Source: Pyronema omphalodes
Lineage: Eukaryota > Ascomycota > Pezizomycetes > Pezizales > Pyronemataceae
Direction: 5' to 3'
DNA: 64,000 nt
Assembly: GCA_024516155.1 (NCBI GenBank)
Contig: JAJJXM010000003.1
Coordinates: 186,001-250,000, forward strand
The notes below the pieces were generated by a model. That model did not search any database. It saw nothing but the letters and a program-made list of their open reading frames with translations, and was not told the DNA's origin. Below, piece after piece: positions 1-11,738 of the stretch (position 1 is the first letter of the stretch; every line of letters begins with the position of its first letter). Position numbers and translations under genes: made by a program.

Positions 1-775
1 TTCAGAGCCGGTTTCGTCCTCCGCGAGGGGTTGGTACCCTCGATGTTTTCCCTTTAATGGTGCCTGAGGGAGGACCATGAAGAAAGCTACAATCATAATG
101 ACAGGCAGGAAGCCAAAAGTCATTAAGCTTGCTCGAACCGACATGCCAATCCAGCTTGTCGCACATACATATAGGAAGGCACCGAGTAGGCCTGCTGCAC
201 CAGTACCGCTACCCCAGAACGGGATTGCAAAATCTCCGTAGAAATGCGTCATTCCCAAGAACGACAGCTCTCCAAGTCCCGAAGAAATGGATGCCAGAAC
301 AACTCCAAAAAGTCTTTGTGATAGCTCTGTCTGCCACGCCACCAGTTGCATTCCCACGAAAGAAAGGGCGACTAGAATTAAGATACGTATACGGTAAGGA
401 ACGATGTGTATAAAGTACGGCGAGATCAATTTCATAATGACAGATGGAACAACATCGGCTAGGAGGACGACGGCTTTAGGAATGTCCGGACCAACGAGAT
501 CGAGTGCAGCGGATAAGATAATAACGTAGAGGACATTATTTATTAATCCTGTCCCAAAACGAGAACCTGTCAGAACTCATATCTTGCTTATGGAGAGCTA
601 TCTAACCAAAAAGGAAGAATGCGGTGCAGACTCTTGGGTTGGCCCCAATAAATGCAGCTTTCAATCTAGCTTTATAAACCGAGAGCGAAGCGGAGGGTGT
701 CCCAGGAACTGGTAAAGAGAATGTTGAACGGGTTTGAGATCCGCTGCTGGATAAGGCGTGAACGGGAGGCGTCAT
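1..775 (-). CDS. BTN1: BTN1/CLN3 (battenin) family vacuolar membrane protein, 3' end cut by window
   Basis: Join (minus): 775..607 and 548..1, running off the window edge. The start is the ATG at 775. Exon 1 gives 56 codons plus one base. The intron 606..549 (58 nt) has donor gttaga and acceptor gggacag; this junction gives [19 protein letters not shown], the family's first membrane segment. The next visible motifs are [19 protein letters not shown] and [18 protein letters not shown], both hallmarks of Btn1/CLN3, followed by several further hydrophobic segments. About 239 residues are visible of a family that is usually about 400. Family knowledge: polytopic protein of the vacuole/lysosome membrane, involved in vacuolar pH and arginine homeostasis in yeast. 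A nearer acceptor at 567 would insert SRFGT and is less like the family. Confidence 0.9.
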
Positions 776-1496
776 TGTAGACGGTTAACGGACGGTCTTT
801 CCACCAGCGAGATGAGAGAGACACAGTATTAGAGAGAGCTGATCAGGCTATAGCACGGAGGTCTGTAAATGGCATCTATTGTATTGTTGTTTGAATAGCT
901 AATAACGAGGGGATATCGTGGTTGTGAAGACGTGGTCAGACGGTGTATCAGTGACCTCACGAGTATTGTGACGGGTGTAGAGGTAAGAGTCCGCAAGTAC
1001 CCGTGAGCCCGATTACACAGTGACGCGCGTGGCAGCTGAGAGCTATGCGGATAGCATCCCTGTATGTAGTTGAAGTCATGCTCACGAACGCCACAACCTT
1101 CAAAAAGACGAGCAAGTGCCAAGCCAGACGTGCCAAGCCGAACCTTAATCAGCCGCATTATGCGCCACAGACACATGCATTCGCTTCGCGATTATCGACG
1201 CCACATCCTCAGCCACATCATCCCGCTTTACGCCACACATCGCATCAGTGAGTGTAACCATCTCACTGGCCTAGCGCTGCTGCTCCGGTGGACCTACCCT
1301 CTAGGTACATACACTCTAAACGATCCCGGTTAATGATACCCACAATTTTGCAAATCAACTCCATTTCTTACGCCGCCGCTTGAACGAGTTCCCTCTCAAC
1401 ATCCGGAGACCTCACTTCGCCAATCTACAAGCCCTGGGTTCACCTCTCTTCCGCGGTCAGTGCTCGAGTCGCCAGGCCGTCGCTGTTTAGACCCAA
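776..1496. promoter_or_regulatory. Shared divergent upstream region of BTN1 and MDV1
   Basis: About 720 bp lie between the BTN1 start (775, -) and the MDV1 start (1497, +), so both promoters must be here. I see no convincing TATA box, no tRNA and no credible ORF. Short open frames at 829-1333 have no recognisable protein character. Confidence 0.5.
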
Positions 1497-3682
1497 ATGG
1501 ACTCCTCCTCGTCTCGTAAAGAGCGGGCATCATCACCGTCGCGGCGGGACACTGCGGGACTGGAGTCATCGGCTACGCTCTCCGGTAACTCCATCGTGCG
1601 TCTACCTTCAATTCTATGCGCAGTTCGGTCGGCGCGGAAGTTCTGACGATAGTAGGGCCGTGATCTCACTGCGTTTGGTCGAACTGTCACAGCTACCGCC
1701 GGACAAATAATCGGTCCCTTTGCCGAAGGCGACAGGCCAGGCCAATACACTAGCACCATGGGAGATATATCCAAGCAGCTTGCGAAGCGGCCGGCAATTC
1801 AGAAACGAATGTTGTCGATGAAGCATCGCTCTCCGGGGGAGCTTGTTCGTTCCAAGTTCTCGACTGCCGAAATCCAGCACCGCGCTTTAACCCATGTTCC
1901 GGATGAAATGCTATATAACATACCCGCAACAGAGCATTCTTACTCTTTGTTTCAGGGATTTCAAGCTACGCTTCCAGATGAGACTCTCGTGACAGAACGC
2001 CAAAAGAAGAACCGCCGGAGGTCTTCCGGCAAGCACAAGGCTATTGAAGGGCCAAATGGTTCCGGCCCAGACGAACCTCTAACTCTTGCCCAGATGGGAC
2101 GTGAGAAGGAGAAGTTACTACGACAATTGGAAATGCTAGGAGTCCGAAAAAACATGTCCTCAGCAGAAATCCGTGAGATAGATATGAAGATTGCCAATCT
2201 AAACCAAATGCGAAACATTGTCTTTGAAAGAATTGCTCAGTTAGAGACAGAAGAGGCAGAGATCGAGCATGAAAGTAAATATAGTTCCCTCTCTTTTCAT
2301 ATGTGCCAGTGCCGTGTTAACCTTGAAATCCGTAGTTGTCTCAGTAGAAAACAAAATCGAAGAGTTGGAAGACGAGCTAGAAATAGCTGGTATTGGAGAA
2401 CCTACAGCCCCAGCTGACCCTTCCTCCGCCGAAGACACTCCCGAAGAAACCGGCTCCTACCAATCAGAATCCGTCTACAAGGGAAGCTCTTCCGGTAAAT
2501 CACGTCCTCGTAAGAGAAAGCCGAAGCGCCTCACAAAGCCCACCTTACACGAATATGTCGAACCCGGTCAAAACATCAAAAACATCCAAACTCACAAGGA
2601 CACAATTTCCTGCCTCGACTTTGACGTACCATTTGGCACCTTAGTTACGGCCGCACTTGATGATAGTGTCCGAGTGTGGGACCTAAACTCTGGAAAATGT
2701 CTTGGAGCCCTTGAGGGCCACAACGCCTCTATTCGCTGTTTGCAGGTTGAGGACAGTATCGTAGCCACCGGATCTGCTGACGCTTCAATCCGCCTCTGGG
2801 ACCTTTCCCGCGCCGACAGTTACCGCTATGCTCCCGATGAAGACTCCACTGAAATTCCCTCTATGGCCGACTGCCACGTCTTAACCCTTGGATCCCACAT
2901 TGATGAGGTTACTGCGTTGTACTTCCAGGGTGATATGTTGGTTTCCGGTTCTGCCGATAAGACTTTGAGGCAATGGGATTTGGAGAAGGGACGTTGCGTC
3001 CAAACTCTGGATGTTCTCTGGGCTGCTGCTCAAAACAATATGGACGAAGGTAAATGGCGTGCTCCTTCAGGACGTGTTGGCGGTGGTGACTCTGGTGATT
3101 TCGTCGGTGCTCTTCAATGCTTTGATGCAGCGCTTGCGTGCGGTACCGCCGACGGTATGGTTAGACTTTGGGATTGTAAGTGTTTATCCATGAATTCCAG
3201 TTGAGAAACAAACGGCTCACCAATTGTGCTTTTAGTGCGTTCCGGCCAGGTTCATAGATCGCTTGTTGGTCACACTGGCCCTGTAACCGCGTTACAATTC
3301 GATGATGTACATCTAGTCTCCGCTTCTTTAGACCGTTCTATTCGCGTAAGTCCTCATTTCTCCGTTTACCTTTATCCGATCAGCGCCCGTACTGACTTCT
3401 TGGAAAAAGATTTGGGATCTTAGGACGGGAACTATCTTTGATGCTTTTGGATACAACAACTCTATTACCAGTATGCAATTCGACACAAGAAGAATTGTAT
3501 CCGCCGCAGGAGAAAATGTTGTTAAGGTCTACGACAAGACTGATGGAAGACATTGGGACTGCGGCGCAGGTCTTAAAGATGATGGCGATGTACCCGTTTC
3601 GATAGTCGAAAGGGTAAGGGTGAAGGATGGATACCTAGTTGAGGGTAGAAGAGATGGTATGGTTGGAGTTTGGTCTTGCTAG
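1497..3682 (+). CDS. MDV1: Mitochondrial division protein 1-type WD40 adaptor (Mdv1/Caf4)
   Basis: Join 1497..1595, 1656..2274, 2348..3175, 3236..3345, 3410..3682; about 642 aa. The obvious Met at 1758 is internal: upstream of it, in frame, lies [19 protein letters not shown], which matches the conserved N-terminal region of fungal Mdv1. This needs a 5' exon (donor gtgcgt at 1596, branch-like ctgac, acceptor at 1655). The exon 1 boundary is the least certain. Order: N-terminal extension, a heptad-like segment (about residues 140-210), a basic acidic linker, then WD40 repeats to the C-terminus with clear VRVWDL, IRLWDL, LRQWDL, VRLWDL and IRIWDL strands. Family role: links the outer-membrane receptor Fis1 to the dynamin Dnm1 during mitochondrial fission. 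It is divergent from BTN1. Confidence 0.87.
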
Positions 3683-5456
3683 ACTCTGTTCAGCAGTCAG
3701 CAGGTAGAACTAGACGGACTTGATCATGATCATTTGAGGAATTTGACAAGTGATGAATTTTGGAGTCTAAAATGTATGATACCAATGACTCTCCCGGGCA
3801 CGGAATAAACTCAACTGCTTCTAGTGGCAACTACAAAACAAAACAAAGCAAAACATCATGGCCCCCAAATGGAACCAGAGTTCCTCGAAAGTTCTGTAGA
3901 TTTGTTGAAAGTTGAAACACACATACACACACACAGAAAAACAATATTGACGTTGAAAAGTTGAAAGAAGTGATTGGCAAAATAGGTGGAATCAACTCAG
4001 ATTTTTGCTTGGCTTTTTGTCTATGTTTTGCGGCGTTTTATTTGTTGGGGGGTTTTTCCGTTATTTTCTTATTTCCTACTTGTTTTCTTGTCACTTTCCC
4101 TTTTTTCTTTTCCTTGATTTGATTTGATTTGATTTGATTTTTGTTTGCTTTTTTTTCTCTCCTATTTGATGATGATGATGATATTGAAGCCGGCGGGTGT
4201 CTTTTGTTTTGTAAATGTAGTCAAGAGTATGAACGATTTGATGTTATGTTATGTGAACCCTTCTTTCGTTATCTGTTTTCTTGTTCTCTGTTTTCTTTTT
4301 GCTTTTCTTTTTTGTTTTGTTTCGTTTTGTTATGCACCATATGTATGTAGCTCCTTTATTTGTATGTAGCCATGATACCATCTAACTGTTGACGAAGAAC
4401 GTAGTTTATAAAAAAAAATGGAGTCCCAAAATTTCAGTCTTGAAGAAGAGAGAATAGATACACTGGGTACCGAGCAAAAGTTCAAGTTTAAGTTTCTTTT
4501 TCGCATTCCTTGTAGTGAAGATACATAGATGATAGATTCAGTTTATTTGATGCGAAGCTAGATTTGGTTTATTCGTATATAAGTCCTGAAACTGGAATTT
4601 GGAATCTGGAAACGGAATTTTATGTTTTTGATGTAAGTAAGGATATACATTTGTTGTGTGGTATTCAATATTATATTATCGCCCCACCCCTTCCCGTCCT
4701 CCCTCCCTTTTTTTTGAAAAAAAAGAAAAAAAAAGAAAAAGAAATAAAAAAGAAAAAAAAAGAGAAGAAAAGAAAAACAAGGTTATCTCGAGGTCATGAC
4801 TCAGATGACATGACAATTCCAACATCCGTTCCAGTTACCGGTACCGGAACTCCGAATGACCTTGATTACCTAGATGGGACCAAAAAGAAATTATAAGAAG
4901 GTTCAAGGCTCCAGCCTGCAGCCTACAGGAAGGGTAACGGTTTGCGTACCATGGGTTTTAATTCAGGCCCCGTGGTGCTGTTGGATGATTGCTATAAAGC
5001 AGCCTGATTTCCCTTGTTTTGTTCATCAGGCTCCTAGTTCAGACGAGATATAGTGGGACAAAAAAACTTATACGATTAAATTGGGAAAAGATGATTCCGG
5101 TTACTGATTACCAGTTTCTACTGGATAGAGCGTAATGCATGTAGAGATTTTTTGAACGCTCAAAATCGGCAGAGATGAACTATTGGTCATAAGTAAAATT
5201 TCAGCAATAATACTGGACGACAAGAGTTTACACCAAAACCTTTTATTAGTTCCTCAACATATTAAGTCCAAAGGAAAAATACCCAGAATTAAGTTACAAA
5301 TAGCTAAGCAAAGAAAAATAAACATGACAAATTTCCATAAAACAAACAGGTACAAGGACTCTTGTAAGCAATAATTCGTCCCTTCCAATTTTGGGGGTTA
5401 AAAAATACTCTACAGCTTTATGCTCCGTTACCGGAGGCACCCTTTCCCTGGTTTAA
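3683..5456. other. Intergenic, AT-rich, no gene seen
   Basis: This stretch holds the 3' flank of MDV1. It is T-rich on the plus strand (for example a run of tttga repeats at 4117-4141) and contains a poly-A/G tract at about 4709-4783. Short open frames here are low-complexity translations. The end (from about 5280) belongs to a diverged duplication described separately. Confidence 0.6.
4709..4783. repeat. Poly-purine (A with G) low-complexity tract
   Basis: A run of T8 is followed by about 65 bases of almost only A broken by single Gs. The lysine-rich peptide read across it is an artefact of composition. Confidence 0.8.
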
Positions 5457-5530
5457 TCATATCTGTTTTTCTGTTTTTCTATGTCTCCTATGTACTAGGA
5501 GTCCCATTCTCCGTCTACATATCCACATAA
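5280..5530. repeat. Diverged duplicate, copy A (partner at about 6665-6950)
   Basis: Matching anchors occur in the same order in both copies: gttacaaatagctaagc versus gttacaaataactaagc, tacaaggactcttgtaa versus tacaagaattcgtgtaa, ccgttaccggaggca versus ctgttaccagaagca, and tgtactaggagtc versus tgcactaggggtt. Many differences are transitions. Copy A covers the 3' end and downstream flank of the minus-strand gene at 5457. Confidence 0.55.
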
Positions 5531-6205
5531 AATTACGGAATTGACTCGACTTCTCCCCTCGGTAGACCATCAGCGGCGCCTTGGATAATGTACCTGTTCC
5601 ACAATTCATGACTTGAACCGAAGGGTTCAAGGTGACCCTTCTGCCGCCGTTCCGTGGATTCGGATTTCCTATCGGATCGTCAGAAGAGACCGGGATACGC
5701 ATGTTCGCATACGTGTTGCTGTATACTTCCGGATCCTGTCTTCGATCGTATTCCCTGTCCAACGGGCCTGGTGGTTCGATGTTGTCTGGGTCTTCATTAC
5801 CATTGCTGAAATCAGAGAGTAGAGACTTATACTTGGCGTTTCCTAAACGCCGAGCATTATTAGCTTGTTCCTGATCCAGGGCGGTGGTAGGGGAAGAAGT
5901 ATCTGCCGGTATAGAAGGCGATGCTGTCGAACATTGATCAGGTCCCGGTTGAAGGTTTTGGGATACGGGCTCGGCAGTTTGCAGTCTGCTGTCATGGAGT
6001 CCAGTATCGTTGTTGTTATTTGTTGCACGTGAATCGCATGCTTGTTCTTCCGCCGAATTGTCCGTTGTGCAATTATGGGATACGGCTTCAGCATTTAACA
6101 TCTCCGACACCATCTCTACCGGGCGTTCTTCAATCTGCCCTTGACCTAGTGTCTCCCCCGTTTCGACTATGCTACCCGCACCGGCGGTTACTGAGGTGTT
6201 TTGAC
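5457..6205 (-). CDS. Hypothetical protein, 5' part unresolved
   Basis: Open on the minus strand from an apparent splice acceptor (ggaatttcag, exon from 6205) to a stop at 5457. An internal Met at 6113 gives 218 aa. The product is hydrophilic, rich in N, S, P and acidic residues, with no membrane segment or motif I recognise; it resembles a disordered tail (for example LLSDFSNGNEDPDNIEPP). The last 30 residues become basic (ICRRRMGLLVHRRHRKTEKQ) and may be read-through of an unrecognised intron or UTR. I could not find a convincing upstream exon between 6206 and 6600. Its 3' end is partly duplicated at 6.7-6.95 kb. It may be a real but incomplete gene or a decaying one. Confidence 0.35.
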
Positions 6206-7664
6206 CTGAAATTCCTAGTCAGTACTGGGAGAAAACAACGGGATAGTTCTAGTAACTCCATGTATTCACGTAATACAATACACTCGCAAGTATTGTGTAT
6301 GTGTAAAAGGAGAAGATGTGGGACCCACTCATGCTACTACCAATGTCAGATGCTGATACCGCTTAATTAAATCAAATATGAACTGATTGCGGGATGCTTA
6401 CCTATTATATTTCTCTTACTATACCCACACGTGGTGTATCAACAAACACAAATGGTTCCGTGGAATTTCGATGGCGAAGTGGAAGATGGAAGAGGCCACT
6501 GATATGGCAATTTGTCGTGGTTACAGAAAAGTAGGTGGTGGAGGATGGCTGATGAGGGCCGAAGGTCAGCAGAGGACGGAGTAGGACATCCTAAATCACT
6601 CGAAGGTTACCACAGCGACGGAAATTCAATTAGCTGAGATCTCCAAAAGTAGAAAACCTCAATGTTGGGTTACAAATAACTAAGCGAAGTACCAAGAAAA
6701 AAATGACAATACAAAAAACGATAAAAAAAACATTACCACGTACAAGAATTCGTGTAATCAATGGTTAAGTTCCTTTAGATTAAGGACGTTATATGTATTC
6801 TCCATTTTATATGCTATACCTGGTGAAAGCCAACAATCTGTTACCAGAAGCAACTTTTCGCTGATTTTTGTATATATGGCGTTATCTACCTCCACGTCCC
6901 CTCTGCACTAGGGGTTCTACTATCTTTTTGCTTCTCCACCAACGCACCTCATCCCAAGTAATCACTCGTGCCAAGCCTTTCTCGATATGTGGATATCGTC
7001 TGTTAGAGGGTACTCCTCTCTGGTCCGGACATACACTTATGGACAGGCTATTCTGTAGGATAATTGTGTGTCAGAGATAGGTATCTATACGCGTGAATTA
7101 AAACCTCAGAAGGGGGGATTATATGTTGGTTAATTGATTTTGATATATTTATTTGTCTAGGTTACCATATTTCCGAAAATTCAAGTGTAATCTGTAGGTG
7201 CTTTGGCATTTGTTAATTATAGACGATAACTGATATTCATCAATTCCGGTTGCATTGTGTTGAATTGCTTCATCGTACTTACCGGGGATGTGATGAACAC
7301 GAGTTGATTTGCGAATATGGTGATGCGAAGGCCAGGGAATAATTAAGCGTAAATAATAGCTGATAATCTGATATGAATTGCTATGTATCTTTCACCACAA
7401 GTTCAAGAGCTGGATACCTAAGACTCCCCTATAAACAGAACCGTTGCCAATTTTTTTGATATGTGGTGCGGTGGTATACCGTTGAAATATGGTATTTCTA
7501 TTTACAAAAAATTGCATGCATAGCGGCCGAGCTTCACCGCAATTCTCATTTTTGGTTGACCAGAAGTGTAACTCGCGATATGTCGACATCTGGAACCTTG
7601 TTTTTGAGTATGGCGCCTGTGGAAACAGACAAATATAATACACTGTCGCTTTTGATCTATTGGC
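6206..7664. other. Intergenic with relic duplicate
   Basis: No supported gene. It contains diverged copy B of the 5.3-5.5 kb repeat and otherwise AT-rich sequence. It may include unlocated 5' exon(s) of the minus-strand gene ending at 5457. Confidence 0.5.
6665..6950. repeat. Diverged duplicate, copy B (partner at about 5280-5530)
   Basis: Same orientation as copy A. The equivalent of the coding end of the 5457 gene carries stops, so this copy looks like a truncated relic. Confidence 0.5.
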
Positions 7665-8736
7665 TTATACACTGCCTCCATAGTACACCTTTCTGGCGTC
7701 GACAAGCTTCCTTCCTCTTCCTCTTGCAATAGTTTCTGGGAGCTTCTGGCTTTTGAGTGCCTGCATGAAAGTCTTGATAACGTTCATGGGGTTTCTGCTT
7801 CTGGTAACGCGTACGGAGAGATCGGAAATTCCGAGGCATCGGCACATTTCGAAGATGTGGGACGAGCATCTGACTCCATATCCTGTTATCTATTAGTATT
7901 ATTTCCTAACACACTCATTATAACGCGAAATACTAACCAGGTGGTCTTGCGAAAAGCTCCATCTCGACAGCACCGTTCTTAGCCTTCACGTTTCCAAAGA
8001 TGGTCCGTCCCTCGTACCGCGGGATGGGCTCCATATTTCTCATAGCCATGTAGGTTGCCTGACGGATAGCGTCCTCGGATTCCACAGACTTTCCCTCTCC
8101 AATTCCCAAGAGTCCATTACCGTTTCCAGCAACAGCCAATGCGTAGACCTTTCTGATCTTTCCCATTCTAGTCTGGTTGGTGACGGAGTGGGTCACCATG
8201 AGTCTTGTCTGCAATCCCTTAAGGTCCTTCTCCTGCATTCCCGTTCTCTGGGCAAGCTTCTTGAACAAAGTGTTATCCGCATCATCGTCCTGGAACGTTA
8301 CATACGGGTCTTGGATGCTGGGAACGTTGCGCTTGGGAACAGTTATACCCTCGGCCTCAAATCCGAACTTGGTGGGAGCAAAATCCAAAATCGGGTCGAT
8401 GGTAGAAAGGTCGGTAACGTAGCTGAGGCCCCAAGCGTCTCCACGACGGCGTTCAGATCTGAGCTCGAAATCGTGGCGGTCAATTGCCTTTTCTCCGGCA
8501 AGCAAAGCCTGAACTTGCTCCGGAGAAAAATGGCGGTGTAGCGACTCAAGTTCTTTCTCGGTGTAGGGTGCGGTCTCCGGGGAGAGCTGTCTTCCCATGC
8601 TGGAAATGATCTCGCGAGGGCTAGGACGTTGGCGGACGTGCGACGCGGGGGAGGTGGTGAATGCGCGCACTCCCGGAACCTGAAGAAACGGGGTGACGGC
8701 TGAGCGTAACCGGGCGAGGGGTCTTGTGACGCTCAT
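7665..8736 (-). CDS. Mitochondrial small-subunit ribosomal protein uS5m (MRPS5 type)
   Basis: Join (minus) 8736..7938 and 7882..7665; 338 aa, intron 55 nt with donor gttagt. The N-terminus (MSVTRPLARLRSAVTPFLQV) is basic and lacks acidic residues, as in a mitochondrial targeting peptide. The S5 N-terminal double-stranded-RNA-binding-like domain is seen around LMVTHSVTNQTRMGKIRKV and AGNGNGLLGIGEGKS, with the S5 C-terminal domain after it (RCLGISDLSVRVTRSRNPMN). Role: decoding-site protein of the mitoribosome small subunit. It shares a 173-bp divergent promoter with the TRM2-type gene. Confidence 0.93.
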
Positions 8737-8909
8737 CGTGTGTAGGTGTTGAGAACTGCCACCGGAATACCGAATGTTAAGTTGCTGTTATCGACGCCTA
8801 AAACTTTTGAAATCGAGGTTCTGCTGCCATTTACCCGGAGCGAAATTTCAAGGGCTAGGGTCAGGCGCGCGGAAAGTTTTCTAGTCAACTGGAAGCTTAA
8901 ACGAGAACA
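8737..8909. promoter_or_regulatory. Short divergent promoter, uS5m / TRM2
   Basis: Only 173 bp separate the two opposed start codons, so transcription of both genes must be driven from here. No TATA box is evident. Confidence 0.7.
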
Positions 8910-10647
8910 ATGATTTATCGACATCTCTCAAAACAAGCCGCTACTACATTACGACTATCTGCAACGAGACCAATCCCCGGACGCATATCACAGCTCAATT
9001 CCTTTTTACAAATTAGAAAAGAATCCGATTACGCCATTTTTAAGCCCGCCGTCCCTCAATACACACGATTCACAATGGAGGCCGCCAATCCCGCTGGCCC
9101 CGACAACCAGCAGCGCATTGAGAAGCGCAAGTTTCCCGACCGCCGAGGAGGAGGCCAGAAGAGGATGCGCAGAGAAAAGAAGAAGCCAGTAAAGGAGGGC
9201 GGAGCGGAAGAAGTCCTGGAAATCGACGTCAAGAATCTACTAGCTTCGCAGCCCGAGACTCCCGAGACCGCCTCCGTACAGCTACCGGCGCCCTTCACTG
9301 AGCTTGAGCTCGAAGTCGTACAACTATCGTCTATTGGCGATGGATTGGCAATTCACGAGGGTCGTGTCTATGTTGTACCATTCTCTCTTCCCGGTGATAG
9401 AGTTGCAGTGAAGGTTATCCGCCATGCAGACACACACACTGTTGTCGATTTCATCAAGGTCGTGCGCCCTTCGCCGGATCGCGACGACTCTTTAATCGGT
9501 TGTAAATACTTTGCTACTTGCTCCGGATGTCAGTTCCAGATGTTAGCCTACGAGAAGCAGTTGGAACACAAGAAGCAGGTTATTGTAAACGCATACAAAC
9601 ACTTTGGAGATTTCCCAGAGGGACTTCTTCCTACCGTTGGAGAGACCATTGGATCACCATTACAATACAACTATCGCACAAAGCTTACACCCCACTTCGA
9701 CGGCCCTAGACGGGGTGGATTCAACCCTGATATGCCAGTACCAGAGATTGGATTCAACATTAAGGGACAACGTAAAGTGCTGGACATTGAGGATTGCCCT
9801 ATTGGAGTTGATTCAGTGCGGCGCGGAATCACAGACCAGCGTAAATATGTTCACGAAAACCTCACTAAATACAAGCGTGGTGCAACGATTCTTCTTCGAG
9901 AGAACACTGTAAGGACTGTCGATGAGCAGGACCCTACCAAGTTCACCGAAGAGAAGACCTTTATTACCGATTCCAATGCTGTTAGCACGGAATATATCGA
10001 TAACTTCAAGTTCACTTCCCCTGCTGGAGCCTTTTTCCAGAACAACAACTCTATCCTTCCCACCTTCACCGCATACATTCGCGACAATCTCTCCCTTCCT
10101 GTCTCCTCCGACAGCTCTGCCTCAGAACCCCCCAAATACTTGGTTGATGCATACTGTGGATCGGGATTGTTCACTGTTACCTGTGGCAGCACAGTGCAGA
10201 AGGCTATTGGAGTTGACATTTCCGCTGATTCCATCGCTTACGCCTCCAAGAACGCAGCAGCCAACGGAATTACCAATGCATCTTTCATTGCCGGAAACGC
10301 CGAAAAGATCTTTGCTGACATTGACTTCCCCGGCTCTGAGACCAGCTGTATCATTGATCCCCCCCGCAAAGGATGTGACCAGCTTTTCTTGGACCAGTTG
10401 CTCGAGTTCAAGCCAAAGAGAATTGTATATGTCTCATGTGTATGTTTTCTTGTTTCTCACTTTTATGTTTTAATGGGCACTAATCTAGTAACAGAACGTT
10501 CACACGCAAGCACGTGACATGGAGTACATCTTGAAGGAAGAGAAGGGCAAGGGATATCGCGTGGATTCCATTCGGGGATTCGACTTCTTCCCCCAGACTC
10601 ACCACGTCGAGAGTGTAGCGGTTTTGACTTGGGTCGGTGATAACTAA
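8910..10647 (+). CDS. TRM2: tRNA (uracil-5-)-methyltransferase, TRM2 / RumA-like
   Basis: Join 8910..10439 and 10495..10647; 560 aa. Role: SAM-dependent m5U54 methylation of tRNA. A TRAM-like region lies at about residues 130-190 (SSIGDGLAIHEGRVYVVPF). A cysteine cluster follows (GCKYFATCSGCQF), as in RumA-type enzymes. The methyltransferase core has DAYCGSGLFTV (SAM binding), DPPRKGCD, and the catalytic Cys in YVSCN, reconstituted exactly across the intron. The first 38 residues are basic with no acidic residue (MIYRHLSKQAATTLRLSATR), like a mitochondrial presequence. A second in-frame Met at 9075, in strong context, would give a form starting with a Lys/Arg-rich, nucleus-type segment. Two products from one gene are therefore likely but inferred. 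Confidence 0.92.
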
Positions 10648-11259
10648 ATGCTGGTCACGGAGTTTAATATCTTGGCGTTGGTGCGTTGTAATGATTTTTT
10701 TTGGAACAAAAGTTATTTAGAACTGGGATTACCATGTTTTGGGTGAAATGGAATTTAAATATAGGAGCTTGAATTTCAAGACACTTTCGTACATCAAAAG
10801 CGTTTGTTTGCGGTTCCCATTTCCTAGGCTTGGCTTCGGATTGTCCACAGGGTCTGGTGCATCCTGAGTTGATGCAATGGGAGGATAGAAATGCACTGAT
10901 CGTACTGTTGATCCTTTGATTTTCGCTGCATCTTCAGCATCGACATTTCTGATTCAAGCTAAGTACAGCAGTCAGGCTTGGAAAATGAGAACTATGAGAA
11001 AATTCTTTTCTGTAAGCGAAAGGTGTCTAACGCCTGATTTACTTATTTTTAACAGTTAATCCGGTTGTGATTTCCACCTGCCGTTATACGATGCAATTCT
11101 TGTTCTTGATATTACATTTCTCGCACTACACTAAGTTCAATTCGAGTGATATATATTCTGCCCTTTCATCGAGAAGATTCAATAATTCAATCTACACAAT
11201 CCAAACATCTTCAAAAAAGTCTCTATTTCTATTACTATAACATCTATTTCACTGCAAAA
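10648..11259. other. Intergenic, no gene seen
   Basis: 3' flank of TRM2 and 5' region of the small gene at 11260. A TATA-like element (gatatatattc) at about 11147 lies about 110 bp before that start. Nothing else recognised. Confidence 0.5.
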
Positions 11260-11738
11260 ATGTCGAGATCCAGCGTCGGAAACTCCCAGACCTACGAGGC
11301 TGGTGACATGCGTGATAGCAAGTCAACCTCACAAGCCAACCGTGAGCTGAACCACCGCGAGGAAAGGAAGAATTCCCACCTTAACAACGATGCTAGTATG
11401 TTCTTGAAATTTACTCCATACCGGTTCCTACAGTGCTGACCAAACACGCAGAGGACAACAGAACCATCGCAAATCGATTGGAATCTGCAGAGAAGAAGGC
11501 CAAGCAGCACAACGATGACCACAAGAGCAAGGACCCAAGAGATGCTGTTAGTATTCCTTATTTTTAGACTGGCCGGCGATAAGGAATATGGCGCTGACTT
11601 TGAAACAAGGCATTGAAGCATGGAAACAAGCCTTCGAAGGGGGCCCAGATTGATGCGGAGCTACAGGCCGAGGATGAGCTGAGATTGCAGGAGAAGGGAA
11701 TGAAGGGAAAGGATAATATGCCCGGAAAGAAGAACTAA
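11260..11738 (+). CDS. Small hydrophilic conserved fungal protein
   Basis: Join 11260..11395, 11452..11546, 11610..11738; 119 aa. All three exons join in phase. The protein is almost wholly hydrophilic and charged, with no signal peptide or membrane segment. The middle is Lys/Glu-rich and probably helical (RLESAEKKAKQHNDDHK). The C-terminal part carries ALKHGNKPSKGAQIDAELQ followed by AEDELRLQEKG, a motif I believe recurs in small Pezizomycotina proteins; its function is unknown to me. The third acceptor is aacaag rather than the commoner cag/tag. A second, shorter echo of the same words (KALKHGHVDG) occurs in the N-terminal region of the next gene. Confidence 0.75.
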
